The notes below the pieces were generated by a model. It worked only from the letters and a program-made list of their open reading frames with translations. It ran no database searches and had not been told where the DNA came from. A stretch of 64,000 nt of DNA, from NCBI GenBank assembly GCA_900088475.1, contig FLMG01000529.1, forward strand, positions 39,305 to 103,304, read 5' to 3'. Positions within the stretch are counted from its first letter, which is position 1, and every line of letters begins with the position of its first letter. This DNA comes from Hyphochytrium catenoides. Taxonomy: Eukaryota; Sar; Hyphochytriomycetes; Hyphochytriales; Hyphochytriaceae. This document shows, one piece after another, positions 23,164-35,022 of the stretch. The position numbers and the translations under genes were made by a program.

Positions 23164-26100
23164 ATGACTTGGAGAAGCTATTGCAGGGCTGTCGGGTTCT
23201 TGGGACTCTGCCTTCTACTGAACCTTGTCATGGTGTCTGTCATGGCTGACGACCCGGTGTCTTACAAGAAGGGAGATGAAGTAGCTGTTTTCGCTAACAT
23301 CGTAAGTCCTCTTCACCCTATCAGGCAACACGGTACTCATGTTAGAATGTACACTCCAGGTCGGTCCCATGTACAATCCGACGGAAACCTATCGGTACTA
23401 CGATCTACCCTTTTGTCCACCTGAGGAGATGATTAGTGATGAGCATGCCCTTGGAGAGCTTCTCACTGGATCTCGAAAGGTTTGGGTCCAACAAAGCTTC
23501 TCAGATCTTGGGCAATAGGCCGGCAGGGTGCCTTCCTTTCACCAACGGCCGAACTGCTGCCGTTTTCTTGACTCTGCGGTTCTTTACATCCTTACACGCC
23601 CTTTTGCTGCCCTCCAGGTGAAGTCAAGGTATCATCTTCGTTACCTCATACCCAAGGAATTGGACTCCCTTTGTCAGAAGCAGCTTTCCGAAGAGGAGTT
23701 AGAAAAGTTCGCTGACGCACTGCGCCGCCAGTTTTACTTTGAACTCTTCGTCGATGAGCTCCCTTTGAGGGCGCCTCTTGGGGTTGCCGACAGGAATTTA
23801 ATCCAGTTCTTGGGCAAGAAGAAGAAGAATGAAAAGCTTGAAATCTATACACATCTGAACTTCCATATCGGGTATAACCAGGATAAGGTCGTTTTCGCAA
23901 ACGTCAGCAGTGACCCTGGGCGCACCTACTTGCTAAGTAAGGAGAACTTGAAGAACTCTATTGACTTCACATACTCGGTAATGTGGAGCCCAAGTGAGCT
24001 TCAATGGGAGGATAGGATGGTTGCATACAACCAGGTAACAACAAACGTCCCACCTAGCAGTCGATCCTAGGGCTTGGCTCTCAGCGTTTCCCTCTGCCAT
24101 CGGGACTCTGCGTCTTTCCGATCCCATCCTCGTACAGGGTCGGCTGATCGCCTCGAATTCAGAGATTCGGTGGCTGTCGGTAGTGAATGCCTTTATTCTC
24201 GTCATGCTACTCACCCTGTTCCTAGCAGTTATTATGGTCAGGATTCTCAAGAACGACTTTGCTCGGTAAGTCCAGGGTCGCTTTAGCTTAAGCTGCCACC
24301 TTGAGCACCTTAGTTTATTTTTTTGACCTTTCTCCTCCCTTCTCACCTGCTTCTTCCAACGTCACACAGATTGGTTTCCTTTCTTTTTAGAATCGTCTCG
24401 TTTGCTCCTGTCCGTGCCATTCTGTCATTCCACCGTCGCCTTCTACATCTACTTATAGCTTCACCTTTCTTCGTTTGGTAGTAGTCACCCGGTCCCAGAA
24501 ATCTCGTTTGCATCTTGGTTACGCAATCTCATGAACCTAAGATCCATCCCGCGTAACTCTTTACTTTTAGGTATATGGATCGCACAGATGACGATCTGGA
24601 TAAAGACGAGTCTGGGTGGAAGTTGGTCCACGGTGACGTCTTCAGAATGCCTCCGAATCTCAACCTCTTTGCGGCTATGATTGGCACAGGAGCTCAGCTC
24701 TTCTTTCTCGTATTGGCACTGATCTTTTTAGCCATACTCGACGCTTTCAATCCTACCCAAAGGGGCGGCGCAATGACCGCTGCCATAGTTGTTTATGCAC
24801 TTTCAGCAGGAATAGGAGGATACACGTCTGCCAAGTACTACAAGCAGCTTGGAGGGTGAGTAACTGGAGTACATTCTCGCTCGCTATGCAGAGATCCCTA
24901 GACATCTACCTCTTTACAACATTTGCGGATAGATCTTTGCGTTTGGTTTTCTTGTCCCAGAGGGATCTTTCTCCGATAATGTCTTTTTGGGAAAACTTGT
25001 ATTCATTGTGGCACTGTCTTCGCTCGATAGCAGGATAGGAGGCACTGGTCTGTCGCGTCTTCTTGAGTAGTTAGTCTAGATCCGGACCAACTGCATTGTC
25101 TAATGGTTTTGCTTGAACCGTCCCTCCCCAATACTATTGAATCTACTCACAGGACGAACTGGGTTGCGAATATTCTCACTTGCGCCGTCATCTTTCCGGG
25201 ACCACTGCTCCTGACATTTTCCTTCCTTAACTCCGTCGCCATCTACTACGAATCCACCGCAGCACTTCCTTTCGGGACCATCATGGTAAGGGCCATCGTG
25301 ACAAAGTTTGGCGGTTGCAAGCTCCAATAATCGAGGAGAACTTATGGGCGATCCACACTAACTTCTTCGTCTTAGATCGTTCTAGCGCTGTACGTGCTTG
25401 TTGCATGCCCCTTGACAGTGATTGGAGGCATAGCTGGAAGGAATATGGCAGCCCCATTTGATGCCCCGTGCAGAACCAACAAAATTCCGAGAGAGATCCC
25501 AGAACAGACAAGCTACCGGCATCCACTAGTACAGGTGAAGCATAGGACCTTATCCTGCTTACCAACGGGGTTCCCAGCGTAGTTGAAATTGGAGCTTTCC
25601 TTTGGCGCTGCAGCCAGTTGCTCTATTGTGCTTCTTTCAGTTCATCTAGATCTTAGCGTCAACCTCTTCATGTCACCTGGTCATGTCACCTGTACTTTGG
25701 CTTAAGTGGTCATCTGAACGGTCAAATTGACTCTGTCCGGCTTGCTTGAGCTTCTCTCACACTGGTGTCCTTCTTCATTGATATATGTGCGACTCACAAC
25801 GGCCCTTCGATTCAGATCCTCATCGCTGGGTCGCTTCCATTCAGCGCAATATATATAGAGATGCATCACATTCTGACAGCCTTATGGGGCAACCAGTTTT
25901 ACACGCTGTTTGGCATCCTTCTTCTCAGCTTCATTATGCTAACGGTAGCCACAGCCTTCGTGACGGTGAGTGCCTCATTGGGGGGGGGGCTATTAGAGAA
26001 TCTTTTTATCCATTTCTTGGGGGTGCTACTTTTGTCTCCTTACTTTGCCCAAGACCTCAATCTACTCCATTGCTCTTTGTGTGAGGGCGGTGTCTGAGCT

Positions 26101-26497
26101 AAGTACAATCACCACTTTAGATCATGTTGAGATTGCCATATTTGGGTGACCTCTCCAACGGGGAGCTTTCTTTTTAATCAGGCTGGTCCCTCATTGCTTG
26201 TCAATTTCCCGCGTCTTGCTGCAGGTAACGCTCACCTATTTCCAGCTAAATATGGAGGATCATCGCTGGTGGTGGCGTTCCTTCGTAACTGGCGGCATTA
26301 GTGGCCTGTGGGTCTATATGTACAGCATCTGGTACTACAAGACCGCCACAAATATGAGCGGGTTCTTGCAGTCCTCCTACTATTTCGGGTACATGGCTAT
26401 CCTTTCCTTTGGCATATTCCTTATGCTTGGCTTTATTGGCTTCGTCAGCTCTCTTGCCTTCGTAAAGAAGATATATAGGACCATCAAAGTAGAATGA
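23164..26497 (+). CDS. TM9SF family endomembrane protein (nonaspanin, EMP70)
   Basis: A nine-span protein of Golgi/endosome membranes, linked to sorting of membrane proteins with glycine-rich helices. Exons are 23164-23301, 23360-23479, 23618-24034, 24138-24265, 24571-24855, 25153-25285, 25376-25534, 25816-25965 and 26225-26497, giving 600 residues, the normal family length. The N-terminus has a signal peptide (VGFLGLCLLLNLVMVSVMA) and then a lumenal domain with YNPTETYRYYDLPFC, the family hallmark. The first membrane helix (VVNAFILVMLLTLFLAVIM) precedes the conserved WKLVHGDVFRMP, and eight further helices follow. Other landmarks are FPGPLLLTFSFLNSVA, TNKIPREIP, SGLWVYMYSIWYY and a C-terminal FVKKIYRTIKVE, which matches the KxD/E-type COPI/Golgi retention tail of the family. 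ATG 23164 directly starts the signal peptide. Confidence 0.96.
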
Positions 26498-26757
26498 TTC
26501 AGCCTGAAGGCACATTGCATGCACTTTGATCAAGTGTCCCCGTTTAGAGCAGTAATCAGCAAACTAGGGCATGCACTAGCCCTATGTTCACCTTTGATGC
26601 TTTGTTAGTCACAGCCTTTCTGTGTGATAGTTCCCATACTACGTACGCCACATAGGAACTTCTGCATAGCTGTGGCTGCTCAGGGCTTGCTGCAAACCTG
26701 CAGTCTAATTGAGTAGACGATGAAGCCAGCCTGCATTCCCTTCTTATTCAAGCACTA

Positions 26758-29700
26758 CTACATTATGACTCTAATTTCCGGCCCGCTTTCTATCCGCGGC
26801 CTATGAAGATGCTCCCGACGGATTGCTTTAAGAACGTTGATTACCCGCAGCTGACTACGGATGCGCCTTGAGTTGCGAATCCAAAGCAAACGGCCAGGGT
26901 GCAGACTAAGGTGCTCCGCTCCTAAGGCCCCTCTTCCATCAGCTTCTTGCTCTAGCGGTGGACGAAGCAGGACCTTGATAGTGAAGCCCTTGCGTACAGC
27001 GAGGGCTTTTAGCATATAAATCGGGATATGCAGGGCACCAACACCCAGACAGAATAACCACTGCCAAAGGGTCAATGGTGTGCACATAAAGACGCTCCCA
27101 CCAAATTGGACAATCAGAAGCTGGCACAGGAACTTTTGACGGATTCAGCATAATGATGGACACCAGGCAAGCGGGAGAGAGAAAACAGCAGTGAGAGGGG
27201 GACATAGTGGTTAGTCAATCGTGATCCCCTCCTAAATTTACACTTCCTTCTTCAACTCTCCAGCCTCCTCTTGCTTATACGGTGGTTGGTACCACCAGAT
27301 TGCCTCCATCTCGTTTATTAACCATGGTGGTCTCCCTTCTTGCCCAGTAGCTTACCTCTGTGCCAAGGATGCTCAGGAACATCTTGTTATTGCCGAATCC
27401 GCGGAAGACAATGATCTCTCCGTGTACCTTTCTGCAATTAACCTGATTGCTTAGGGTCATCATGACAAGGACATTGAAAACCAGCGTGTAGTGCGTTGAC
27501 GGCACGCGGGAGTTCGGCTCAGAGTCTCGAGCAGAGGGGATTCCAAACAGGGAATCCCCATAGCCAATAAGATACACTAGTACAGCAAGCTGGTAAATCG
27601 CTGCTGTTATCAAGTTGGAGAGCATCGTTCCAGAAATGAGAGGCCTAGTGCTTGGGTAGGGCTTCCTCTTGAGCAAATGAGGCGATGGAGGTTCACTTGC
27701 GAGAGCCAGGGAGGCAAGAGAGTCCATAATCAGGTTAATCCAAAGCATCTGTACCGCTTTCAATGGAGAGTTATTGAGTAACAAAGAGGAGCCGAACTCA
27801 AGGATGATAGCCACGGCGTTCACGGTTAACTGGAACTGAATGAATTTTGAGATCGACTCGTAGACATTCCGCCCCCACTTGATCGCTGAAACCTACATTT
27901 TCGAAAGCAAGAGTGAGAGTAATTGGAGGGCAAAGAGGGTCGGCACAAGTTCTGTATAGCAAGGAGAGTCCTTCATAAGTTTAGAACGGAGTTGCAGCGC
28001 TAGTGACCAAGAAAGTGATAGACGCTGTCAGGATATGGCGGAGTACGAAAAAGAGATCTCCGCGCGTCCATCTGTTACACGTACAATGCTTGCAAAGTTG
28101 TCATCCATAATCACGATGTCTGAGGCGTCCTTTGCGACTGACGTTCCTGAGATACCCATCGCAAAGCCCACATCTGCAGCCTGAAGCGCTGGAGCATCAT
28201 TGGTTCCATCTCCTGTCACTGCGATGACTTCTCTGTGCGCGTTCATCTTGCTTTGCTTTAGGCCGGTAACCAGCAGGTACTTATCTTTTGGAGAGGAGCG
28301 GGACAAGACTCGCAGCTTTGGCCAAAGCTTGTCGAACTCCTCTTGGTTCAGAGAACCATCGTCTCGGGACACACTTTGTTAACATGAGAATATAAATGAG
28401 ACTAGTCATTCGTTGGAAAGGGGGGAGTCAACGTTTTGAGATGGAAAGATGCCAGCACCTAGAAAAAGGTCATTGGCAGTAGAAGATGCGCAGCAGAGAC
28501 TTGAACGAAAAGAACGACTATGATGTACCGCTTCCTAAAAGCTGGGCCGTCTAAGACCGCGTCGTCTGTAGGGTTCTCCTTCAAAATGCCGCACTTCTTA
28601 GCAATGGACACAGCTGTGAGCTGATTGTCTCCTGTGCACATGCGCACAACAATTCCTAGTCCATGAGTGAGGCAGCATAATTAGCTGCGGTAGTAAGACT
28701 TGAAGGACGACACATAATGAAGTGAGAAGAGAGAGCATAGGTCGCAGTTTAGACCCCACACACTACCTACTTCGTAGTCTTTCTAAGCAATGCAGACAAT
28801 GCCTTTCCCCGAAGCACGGGAAGGTTAGTGCGAGAGGAGAAGGGCAGCACCTGCTCTCTGGCATGTCTTTATCGCTCCAGGAACCTCCGACCGCACAGGA
28901 TCTTCAATGCCCACGACCGAAATCAACGCTAAATCCTTCTCGCTTTCGGCTCCCCCAAGCTCCTGCTTTGACAAAGGCCTGTAGGCTAGCGCGAGGGCAC
29001 GCAGGCCGCTTCGACCAAAATCATTGATGACTATGCAATAGATCCCTTAGAACTCATGCAATCTGGGGTTCTGGAGAATGGTGCTGAATGGAGAATGGAG
29101 TCGGCCTTATAAAGCCATAGGCCCTTGATATGCAGTGGCGTGAAGAGCAAGGGGGCGCCACAGGCAAGCCTACGACAGATATATGCAGCTCGTAAGTCAC
29201 TTACCTTCACTCAAACTCTTTCTCTTGGCACCAGTCAAGGCGACCTTCTGCCCTTGGGAGTCCAAATAATAGCTGCAAAGTTCCAAAAGTAGTTCTGGTG
29301 CACCCTTCACCAGGAGAAGCCTCTCAGCTGCCCCTTTTACGGTGCAGGCAGCGCTCATTCTCTTTCTCTCAGAAGTGAAGCTATTTAGCTTTTCCACCTT
29401 AGAGCTACTTCGAATCGCACGGTAGTCCTCCTTCAGGTCCAACACCAGTTTCAGTAGAGCACATTCAGTCTTATTGCCAATGTATTCCATGGCACCATCT
29501 CTTGTCTGCAAATTGAGTTGGCAAAGATGAATTAGTAAGCATGCTGCCAGGTGCACTCACTTAACCAGCTCACAAGTTCAAGTGCGGAGAAGGAGGTGAG
29601 ACAGCAGCGAAGGTGAAGACGAAGACCAACAAAAAAATAAAAACTCGAGGGCTCTGCATGAATACTCCCTAACCAAAAGGACGATATGTGCAGTAGGCCT

Positions 29701-31529
29701 TCGATTGTTGTCAACGCAGCGCGGGGGAAGAAAACATACGTCAATATTCGCAGTAGAGTTTAAACTTGACACTTCCATCAGCTTTCGTAGAGTCTTCTTG
29801 TACACTTCTGTTTTTTTCCTTGAACTCAAAAGTTGCTGCACTTCCACCACTTCATCTGCCAGCCACACCTTTGTCACCGTCATTTTGTTGGTAGTCAAGG
29901 TCCCAGTCTTGTCAGAGACAATTGCTGTTGCTGAACCCATCACCTCGCAGGCAGCCAAGTTCCGAACAAGATTGTTTTCAGAGAGCATCCGGCGCACGCT
30001 AAAGGCAAGTGCTATGGTGGTAGCTAGAGGAAGGCCCTCGGGCACTGCCACCACTAGAACAGTGACCCCTTGAATGAAAAAGTTGATAAGGTAGGTCCAA
30101 TAGTCAATGTGCCACGTCTTGTGCTTGATAGCAAACTCTTCGATGAAGAAGCGTACAGTCAAACTGACAAAGGTGAGGATCGCAACGATCGTACCAAATT
30201 GACCGATTCTCATGGCCAGATAGACAAGTTTGGACTGGAGGCATTGGTAGTCATTGTGGACCAGATTGGCAGTAAAATGGCGGTAGGCAGGGAGAAGGAG
30301 GAGGAAAGATAGCCGAAGGTTAGATCTTCCTATATGCTAAGGTGTGGGTGGTTGGGACGTTCGCTACCTGCAGGACTGTCTGGTTGTTGTTGTCATTGCC
30401 ATTCTCCGTGTCTTGGCCTTGAATCAGAGACGCAATCACTCCGCTTTCACTCCTAGGTCCAACAGCAACGACCAGCATTCGACCTGTACCCTCCATCACC
30501 TTTGTTCCAGAAAGAAGGATCGGTCTATTATCCACGTCCTTTGAGGCGAGTTTGGACTCTCCTGTCAGCGTGCTCTCATCCAGCTTCAAGTCTGAGCCTT
30601 GAATTAAAAAGCCATCTACAGTTAAAATGTCACCCGTTGAGACGCAGACAATGTCTCCGACCAGGATGTCGAAGGTTGAGACTTGACAGCTCTCCCCATT
30701 GCGGATGACCTGTTATGGGGATAGAGAACGTGAATGGTCATGAACTTTCCGATACGAGCATAGATTCCGAGTTTGCACCACTGAGGTCTCTAGACTCATT
30801 TTACTATAGAACAAGAGTGCTTGACTCGGTCCACTTGGGAGGAATAGCTCCGTCCTTGCAGACCCAGATGGGGACGGACAAGATAACTCTGTTTTGAGTC
30901 TGACGCAGGGCAAGGAGATATGCCGAGGCAAGGAGGTAGGCCGAAGAAAGGAGATTCTTACATTAATCTTTTCGTCATTCTTGACTGCATTCAGCGCTTG
31001 GAACTGCTTTTCTTTCTGATAGTCGTTGATAGCAGTGACTAGCACCACAATCACGACGGCTGCCAAGATCGACGCACCCTCTATCCATGATCCAGGTGTG
31101 TCTCTTTCGAAGGTGAGTGCCAGACATAGGGAGATAACACCACAGACAGAGAGGATTATCAGGGTGGTGTCATTGAGAGCATCGAAGACAAGTTGTAAGA
31201 AGCTGCGGGAGTCCTTGTCCGGTAATCGATTTTCTCCGAAGACCTCCCTGAATGACGATGTGAGACGACCCTGTGACTCATTGAGGTCACAGCCATTGTT
31301 TTAAGGATTCCTACCTTCGACGCTTCAAGTCTTCTTCGTTCCTGCTGTTCAAACCTCGATCTTTATGCGTGTTCAGTGCCTTGACAAGCCCATCGAGAGT
31401 ACTGAACCTCTCTTGAAATTCCTTCATAACATCCTCTGCTGGCGTTTCAACCAGGTGTCTGAGATCATCCGGAGATACCGTGAACTCTTTCCCCAATAGG
31501 GCAGTCCGCTCATTCTTTTCTTCTCCCAT
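26758..31529 (-). CDS. Plasma-membrane-type Ca2+-transporting P-type ATPase (PMCA, type IIB)
   Basis: It pumps Ca2+ out of the cytosol. Exons are 31529-31315, 31247-30962, 30709-30368, 30234-29740, 29505-29205, 29030-28851, 28655-28529, 28373-28085, 27892-27356 and 27132-26758; phases agree, giving 1048 residues. Landmarks in order: N-terminal [25 protein letters not shown] before the first helices; TLTGES in the actuator domain; [10 protein letters not shown] in helix M4 with the Ca2+-site Glu; [12 protein letters not shown] with the phosphorylated Asp at about residue 389; [30 protein letters not shown]; and [19 protein letters not shown] before M5. The tail after M10 carries [10 protein letters not shown] followed by [16 protein letters not shown], closely like the calmodulin-binding segment of animal PMCAs, so Ca2+/calmodulin activation is likely. 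ATG 31529 is chosen because the longer frame begins at TTG. It converges on TM9SF with about 260 nt between stop codons. Confidence 0.95.
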
Positions 31530-32562
31530 GGTACGCGCTGACCTTATGTTTGATGCACAGCTAGTGACGAGTCTAAGAAAATGCCGAAAATCCCGTCCTG
31601 GCTCCAAGGAAGTATGTCTTGGAGCTGCTGGAACAAGTGACAGTACCTGGCTTCAGAAGGGGCATGGACGGCGCATGGCGAACAGTTGATTCCTAAACGA
31701 AACGATAAATCACGAGCTCACGCGCTCCCAGCTTTAATCAGGGTTTGGCCAAGCTTACGGCGCTTCTGAAGATCTGCCTTGACGACAAGATCAGAACAGA
31801 GGAGGTTGACAAGCCGGGCACATAGAACCTACATCTCGGTTATCCCTTAATATATCTCTTGTGTGCTCTGTTTTGGTCACTTCAAGCCAAAGGCTACTTG
31901 CTCAAATGGCCTGTTTGTATCTGTCTCCTCACTCTGTCTCATATGTACAAGGATGAGAATCCTGTCCGTTATTGGTTCTATAAGTAGACCGAGCTTCATC
32001 TATGTTCATAGTGGGCGGTACTGTCGGAGGCCGCAGGCCACTCTGCGTGGCTCAATAGAACTCCCTAGATGTTGACCAAGGTGCCCAGAAGTATTGTATG
32101 GAACTTTGGAAAGGTTGGAACGATGAGAGTGACCTTCGTTCGTATAGTGAGACGGCGGGCGACCATTCTTCTTGCACTCGTGCCACTTCCGTCAGGGAGG
32201 ACATGAAATGGAAGAGCCCATATATTTAGCCCTCAAAAGATCAGTAGCAAAAAGGTCCATGAGTCGATGCAACCAAGCCTTAGATAATCGAGTCGGACGG
32301 CGGAGGTCTCATTTGCCAGATTCAGACCTCAGGCAGCAGAGGAATGTAATAACCTGCCGACATCAGCCACTCTCCGCCTGGGATCAGCTAAACAACCCAA
32401 TACCGCCAGCTCTCCTCTTAAGGAGTTGCTGCAACGTAGATAAACGGAGTAGCAACAACCATAGATCCCATAAAATGCCAACATATATTAACTGGCTTGA
32501 TAATCCTAGCGACACTATCCCCTCTATGTGGCTTTAACCATCAAAGGAGCCTCTTCACTTTC
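31530..32562. other. Intergenic stretch, no supported gene
   Basis: This is the 5' flank of the Ca2+-ATPase and the 3' flank of the aldehyde dehydrogenase. Only short unconserved open frames are seen, the longest ATG-started one on the plus strand at 32172-32537. No repeats or RNA genes recognised. Confidence 0.4.
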
Positions 32563-34248
32563 TTAGTGCTTATTTCCAAGAGTAGGCATCACAGTCCCGT
32601 ATGAGCTCACAGAGTTATAGTCCCATTGAGAAGTTATTGTCTTGATCTGCGTGTAGAAATAGACGCCATTTTTTCCGTAGAAGTTGATATCTCCGACAAT
32701 GGACCCTCTTGACCCTGTGAAGGAGAACATCGGCAACGGCACAGGGATAGGGACATTGATTCCAACCTGGCCTACGTCGACATCTCGCTGAAATTTACGA
32801 GCAACAGCACCACTCTGAGTGAATATTGCTGTACCATTGCCATAAGGGTTGCCGTTGATGAGCTCTATGGCATCTTCCAGCGTATCGACACTGAGAACGC
32901 ACAGAACCGGACCGAAAATCTCCTCTTGGTACGCTTCGTTCTCTGCTGTCATGTTTGCAAGTATGGTTGGACCCACGAAGTTCCCCTTGGGATATTTAGC
33001 AACCTTGATACCACGTCCATCTAACAGGCACTTTGCTCCTTGCTGTATTCCTTCCTCAATCAGGCGCTCCACTCTTGTCTTAGACTCTGGAGAGATCAGA
33101 GGACCGACATCCGTTTCAGGCTCTATCCCTCCGTTAACTTTAAGCTTCTTGGTTTTTGGAACTAACTCGTCAATCCATTCTCTTGCCTCACCCACGAAGA
33201 CGGCCACCGATAAAGCCATACAGCGCTGTCCAGCCGCGCCAAATGCCGCGCCAACCAATGCATTTAATGTCCTTTCCTTGTCCGCATCAGGCATGATCAC
33301 AGCATGGTTCTTGGCGCCAAGGTTGGCCTGGACTCTTTTTCCGTTCGCAGTGCCTCTCGCGTGGATGTGTTTTCCGGCCGTATTACCGCCTACGAAGGAT
33401 ATGGCCTTGATCTCCGGGGCGTCGCAGATGAAGTTGACAGCATCATGCGTTCCGTGAATAACGTTTAACACACCATCTGGAAGCCCGGCTTCCTTTGCGA
33501 GCTTTGCAAGGAGCATTGTTGCTCCAGGATCTTTCTCGGAAGGCTTTAAAATATACGTGTTTCCGCACACAGTAGCCATTGGGAACATCCACAGAGGGAT
33601 CATCGCCGGGAAGTTGAAGGGACATACTCCGGCGCATACACCAAGAGGTTGCCGGTAAGAATAGGTGTCTAGGCCCGTTGCTAGATTCTCCAGCGTCTCG
33701 CCCATCAGAGGCGTGGCTGCGCCGCAGCTATGTTCCACAACTTCCAAACCCCTAAACACGTCGCCGCGAGCGTCAGCTAGCGTCTTCCCCTGCTCTCTAG
33801 TAATAGAGTGTGCAAGATCATCTGTGTGTTCTCTAATAAGGTGTTGGAGTTTGAACATAACTCGCTGACGCTGTTGAACTGGTACATCCCGCCAGGTTCT
33901 GAAAGCCTTTGCTGCAGCGTCTGTTGCCGCCTTCATCTCCTCAGGAGTTGCTTCTGGAAGAAGACCAACTACCTCCTGGGTAGCTGGGTTCTTGACCTCT
34001 ACCCATTTCTTGGACTTCGACTGCACGAACTCACCATTGATGAACAATGGAATTTTAGGCTGTTCGAAAGTAGTGTCAGAGCCAATCTCTCAAAGAAGGT
34101 CATGCATAGTCACATCGAAGGGTAAGCAAGTTGAAGTAGTTCCCTTATGATAAGCAAGACTTACCGCTGCCTCTGTTCCTAAAGCTCTCCTTCCTGCCGT
34201 CAAAAATAGCGGCTGTCTACCAGCCCCAGATCTTAGTGCCGACAACAT
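32563..34248 (-). CDS. ALDH6A1: Methylmalonate-semialdehyde dehydrogenase (acylating), mitochondrial
   Basis: It converts malonate or methylmalonate semialdehyde to acetyl- or propionyl-CoA, using CoA and NAD+, in valine and pyrimidine breakdown. There are two exons, 34248-34165 and 34059-32563 (phase 0), giving 526 residues. The first exon is a mitochondrial targeting signal ([21 protein letters not shown]). The mature protein starts [15 protein letters not shown] and keeps the family features: [46 protein letters not shown] with the catalytic Cys, [20 protein letters not shown], and the C-terminal [19 protein letters not shown] typical of this enzyme rather than other aldehyde dehydrogenases. 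ATG 34248 is chosen over the GTG that opens the longer frame at 34296. Confidence 0.95.
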
Positions 34249-35022
34249 CTTCCAGACAACTAGCAGAGACTCTACGCTCTTATAACTGGAGACCACTGGT
34301 AGAGACTGACGGCGGAGCTTTCAGANNNNNNNNNNNNNNNNNNNNNNNNNNNNNNNNNNNNNNNNNNNNNNNNNNNNNNNNNNNNNNNNNNNNNNNNNNN
34401 NNCCAACAGCAACAACATCCATCACCACAACATCTCATAGGTTAATAAGGGGGCATCCTCACTACACCCAAGGCCATAGGAATGCTCACCACGTCACACT
34501 GGTAAATGTCAAGGACAAGGTTCAGTGAGGTCACCCCAGTAGTGGGATGAGGGGGCCTTTTCCCTTTCGTACCGCTAACGCTCAGGCCGAGAACACAAAG
34601 GAAGATACAGGAGGCGTATTACTACAGAGCTTTGATGCTCAAACTGTTGGAGCATCCGGTATATCCGTATTACCACATTTATAGTCCCTCTAGTAGGACC
34701 AGTCTCGCCATTGCGTCAATTTGGGATCACACTAAGGCCCGTGGTCCCTGGACAAAGGGTTTAGCGATGGCAGCGCTTCGCCTTCGTTTCCTTTTGATCG
34801 AAAGTCTGCAAAAAACTGCAAAAAGAGCACAGATCTCAGAAGTCTCTAGTGTCAGACATCCCCAGTCCATAGCTCTAGAGCACGCCTGGTGGATACAAAG
34901 CAGCTGGAACACCCTTTGGCCTTGCTTGTTCTGAAAGGCGAGTGGTCACATAAAGTGCTATCTAGGCTGTCTGTGGCGCTTGCTGGAGGGGCGATAGCAG
35001 TCGCCTAGACAAGAGCAACAAG
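34249..35022. other. Divergent intergenic region with assembly gap
   Basis: It lies between the dehydrogenase and RPT1 and holds both promoters. It contains the 77-nt N gap, whose right edge is CAA-rich (ccaacagcaacaacatcc), so the gap probably hides a CAA/CAG simple repeat. No gene seen. Confidence 0.5.
34326..34402. other. Assembly gap (77 N)
   Basis: Run of N flanked on the right by a CAA-rich simple sequence, likely the reason assembly failed. Confidence 0.98.

Noticed and set aside
23933-24346. Minus-strand open frame of 137 codons
   Set aside because: Overlaps exons 3-4 of TM9SF, whose protein is conserved over the same bases.
32849-33457. Plus-strand open frame of 202 codons
   Set aside because: It lies wholly opposite the second exon of methylmalonate-semialdehyde dehydrogenase and has no recognisable features; it is the antisense shadow of a conserved gene.
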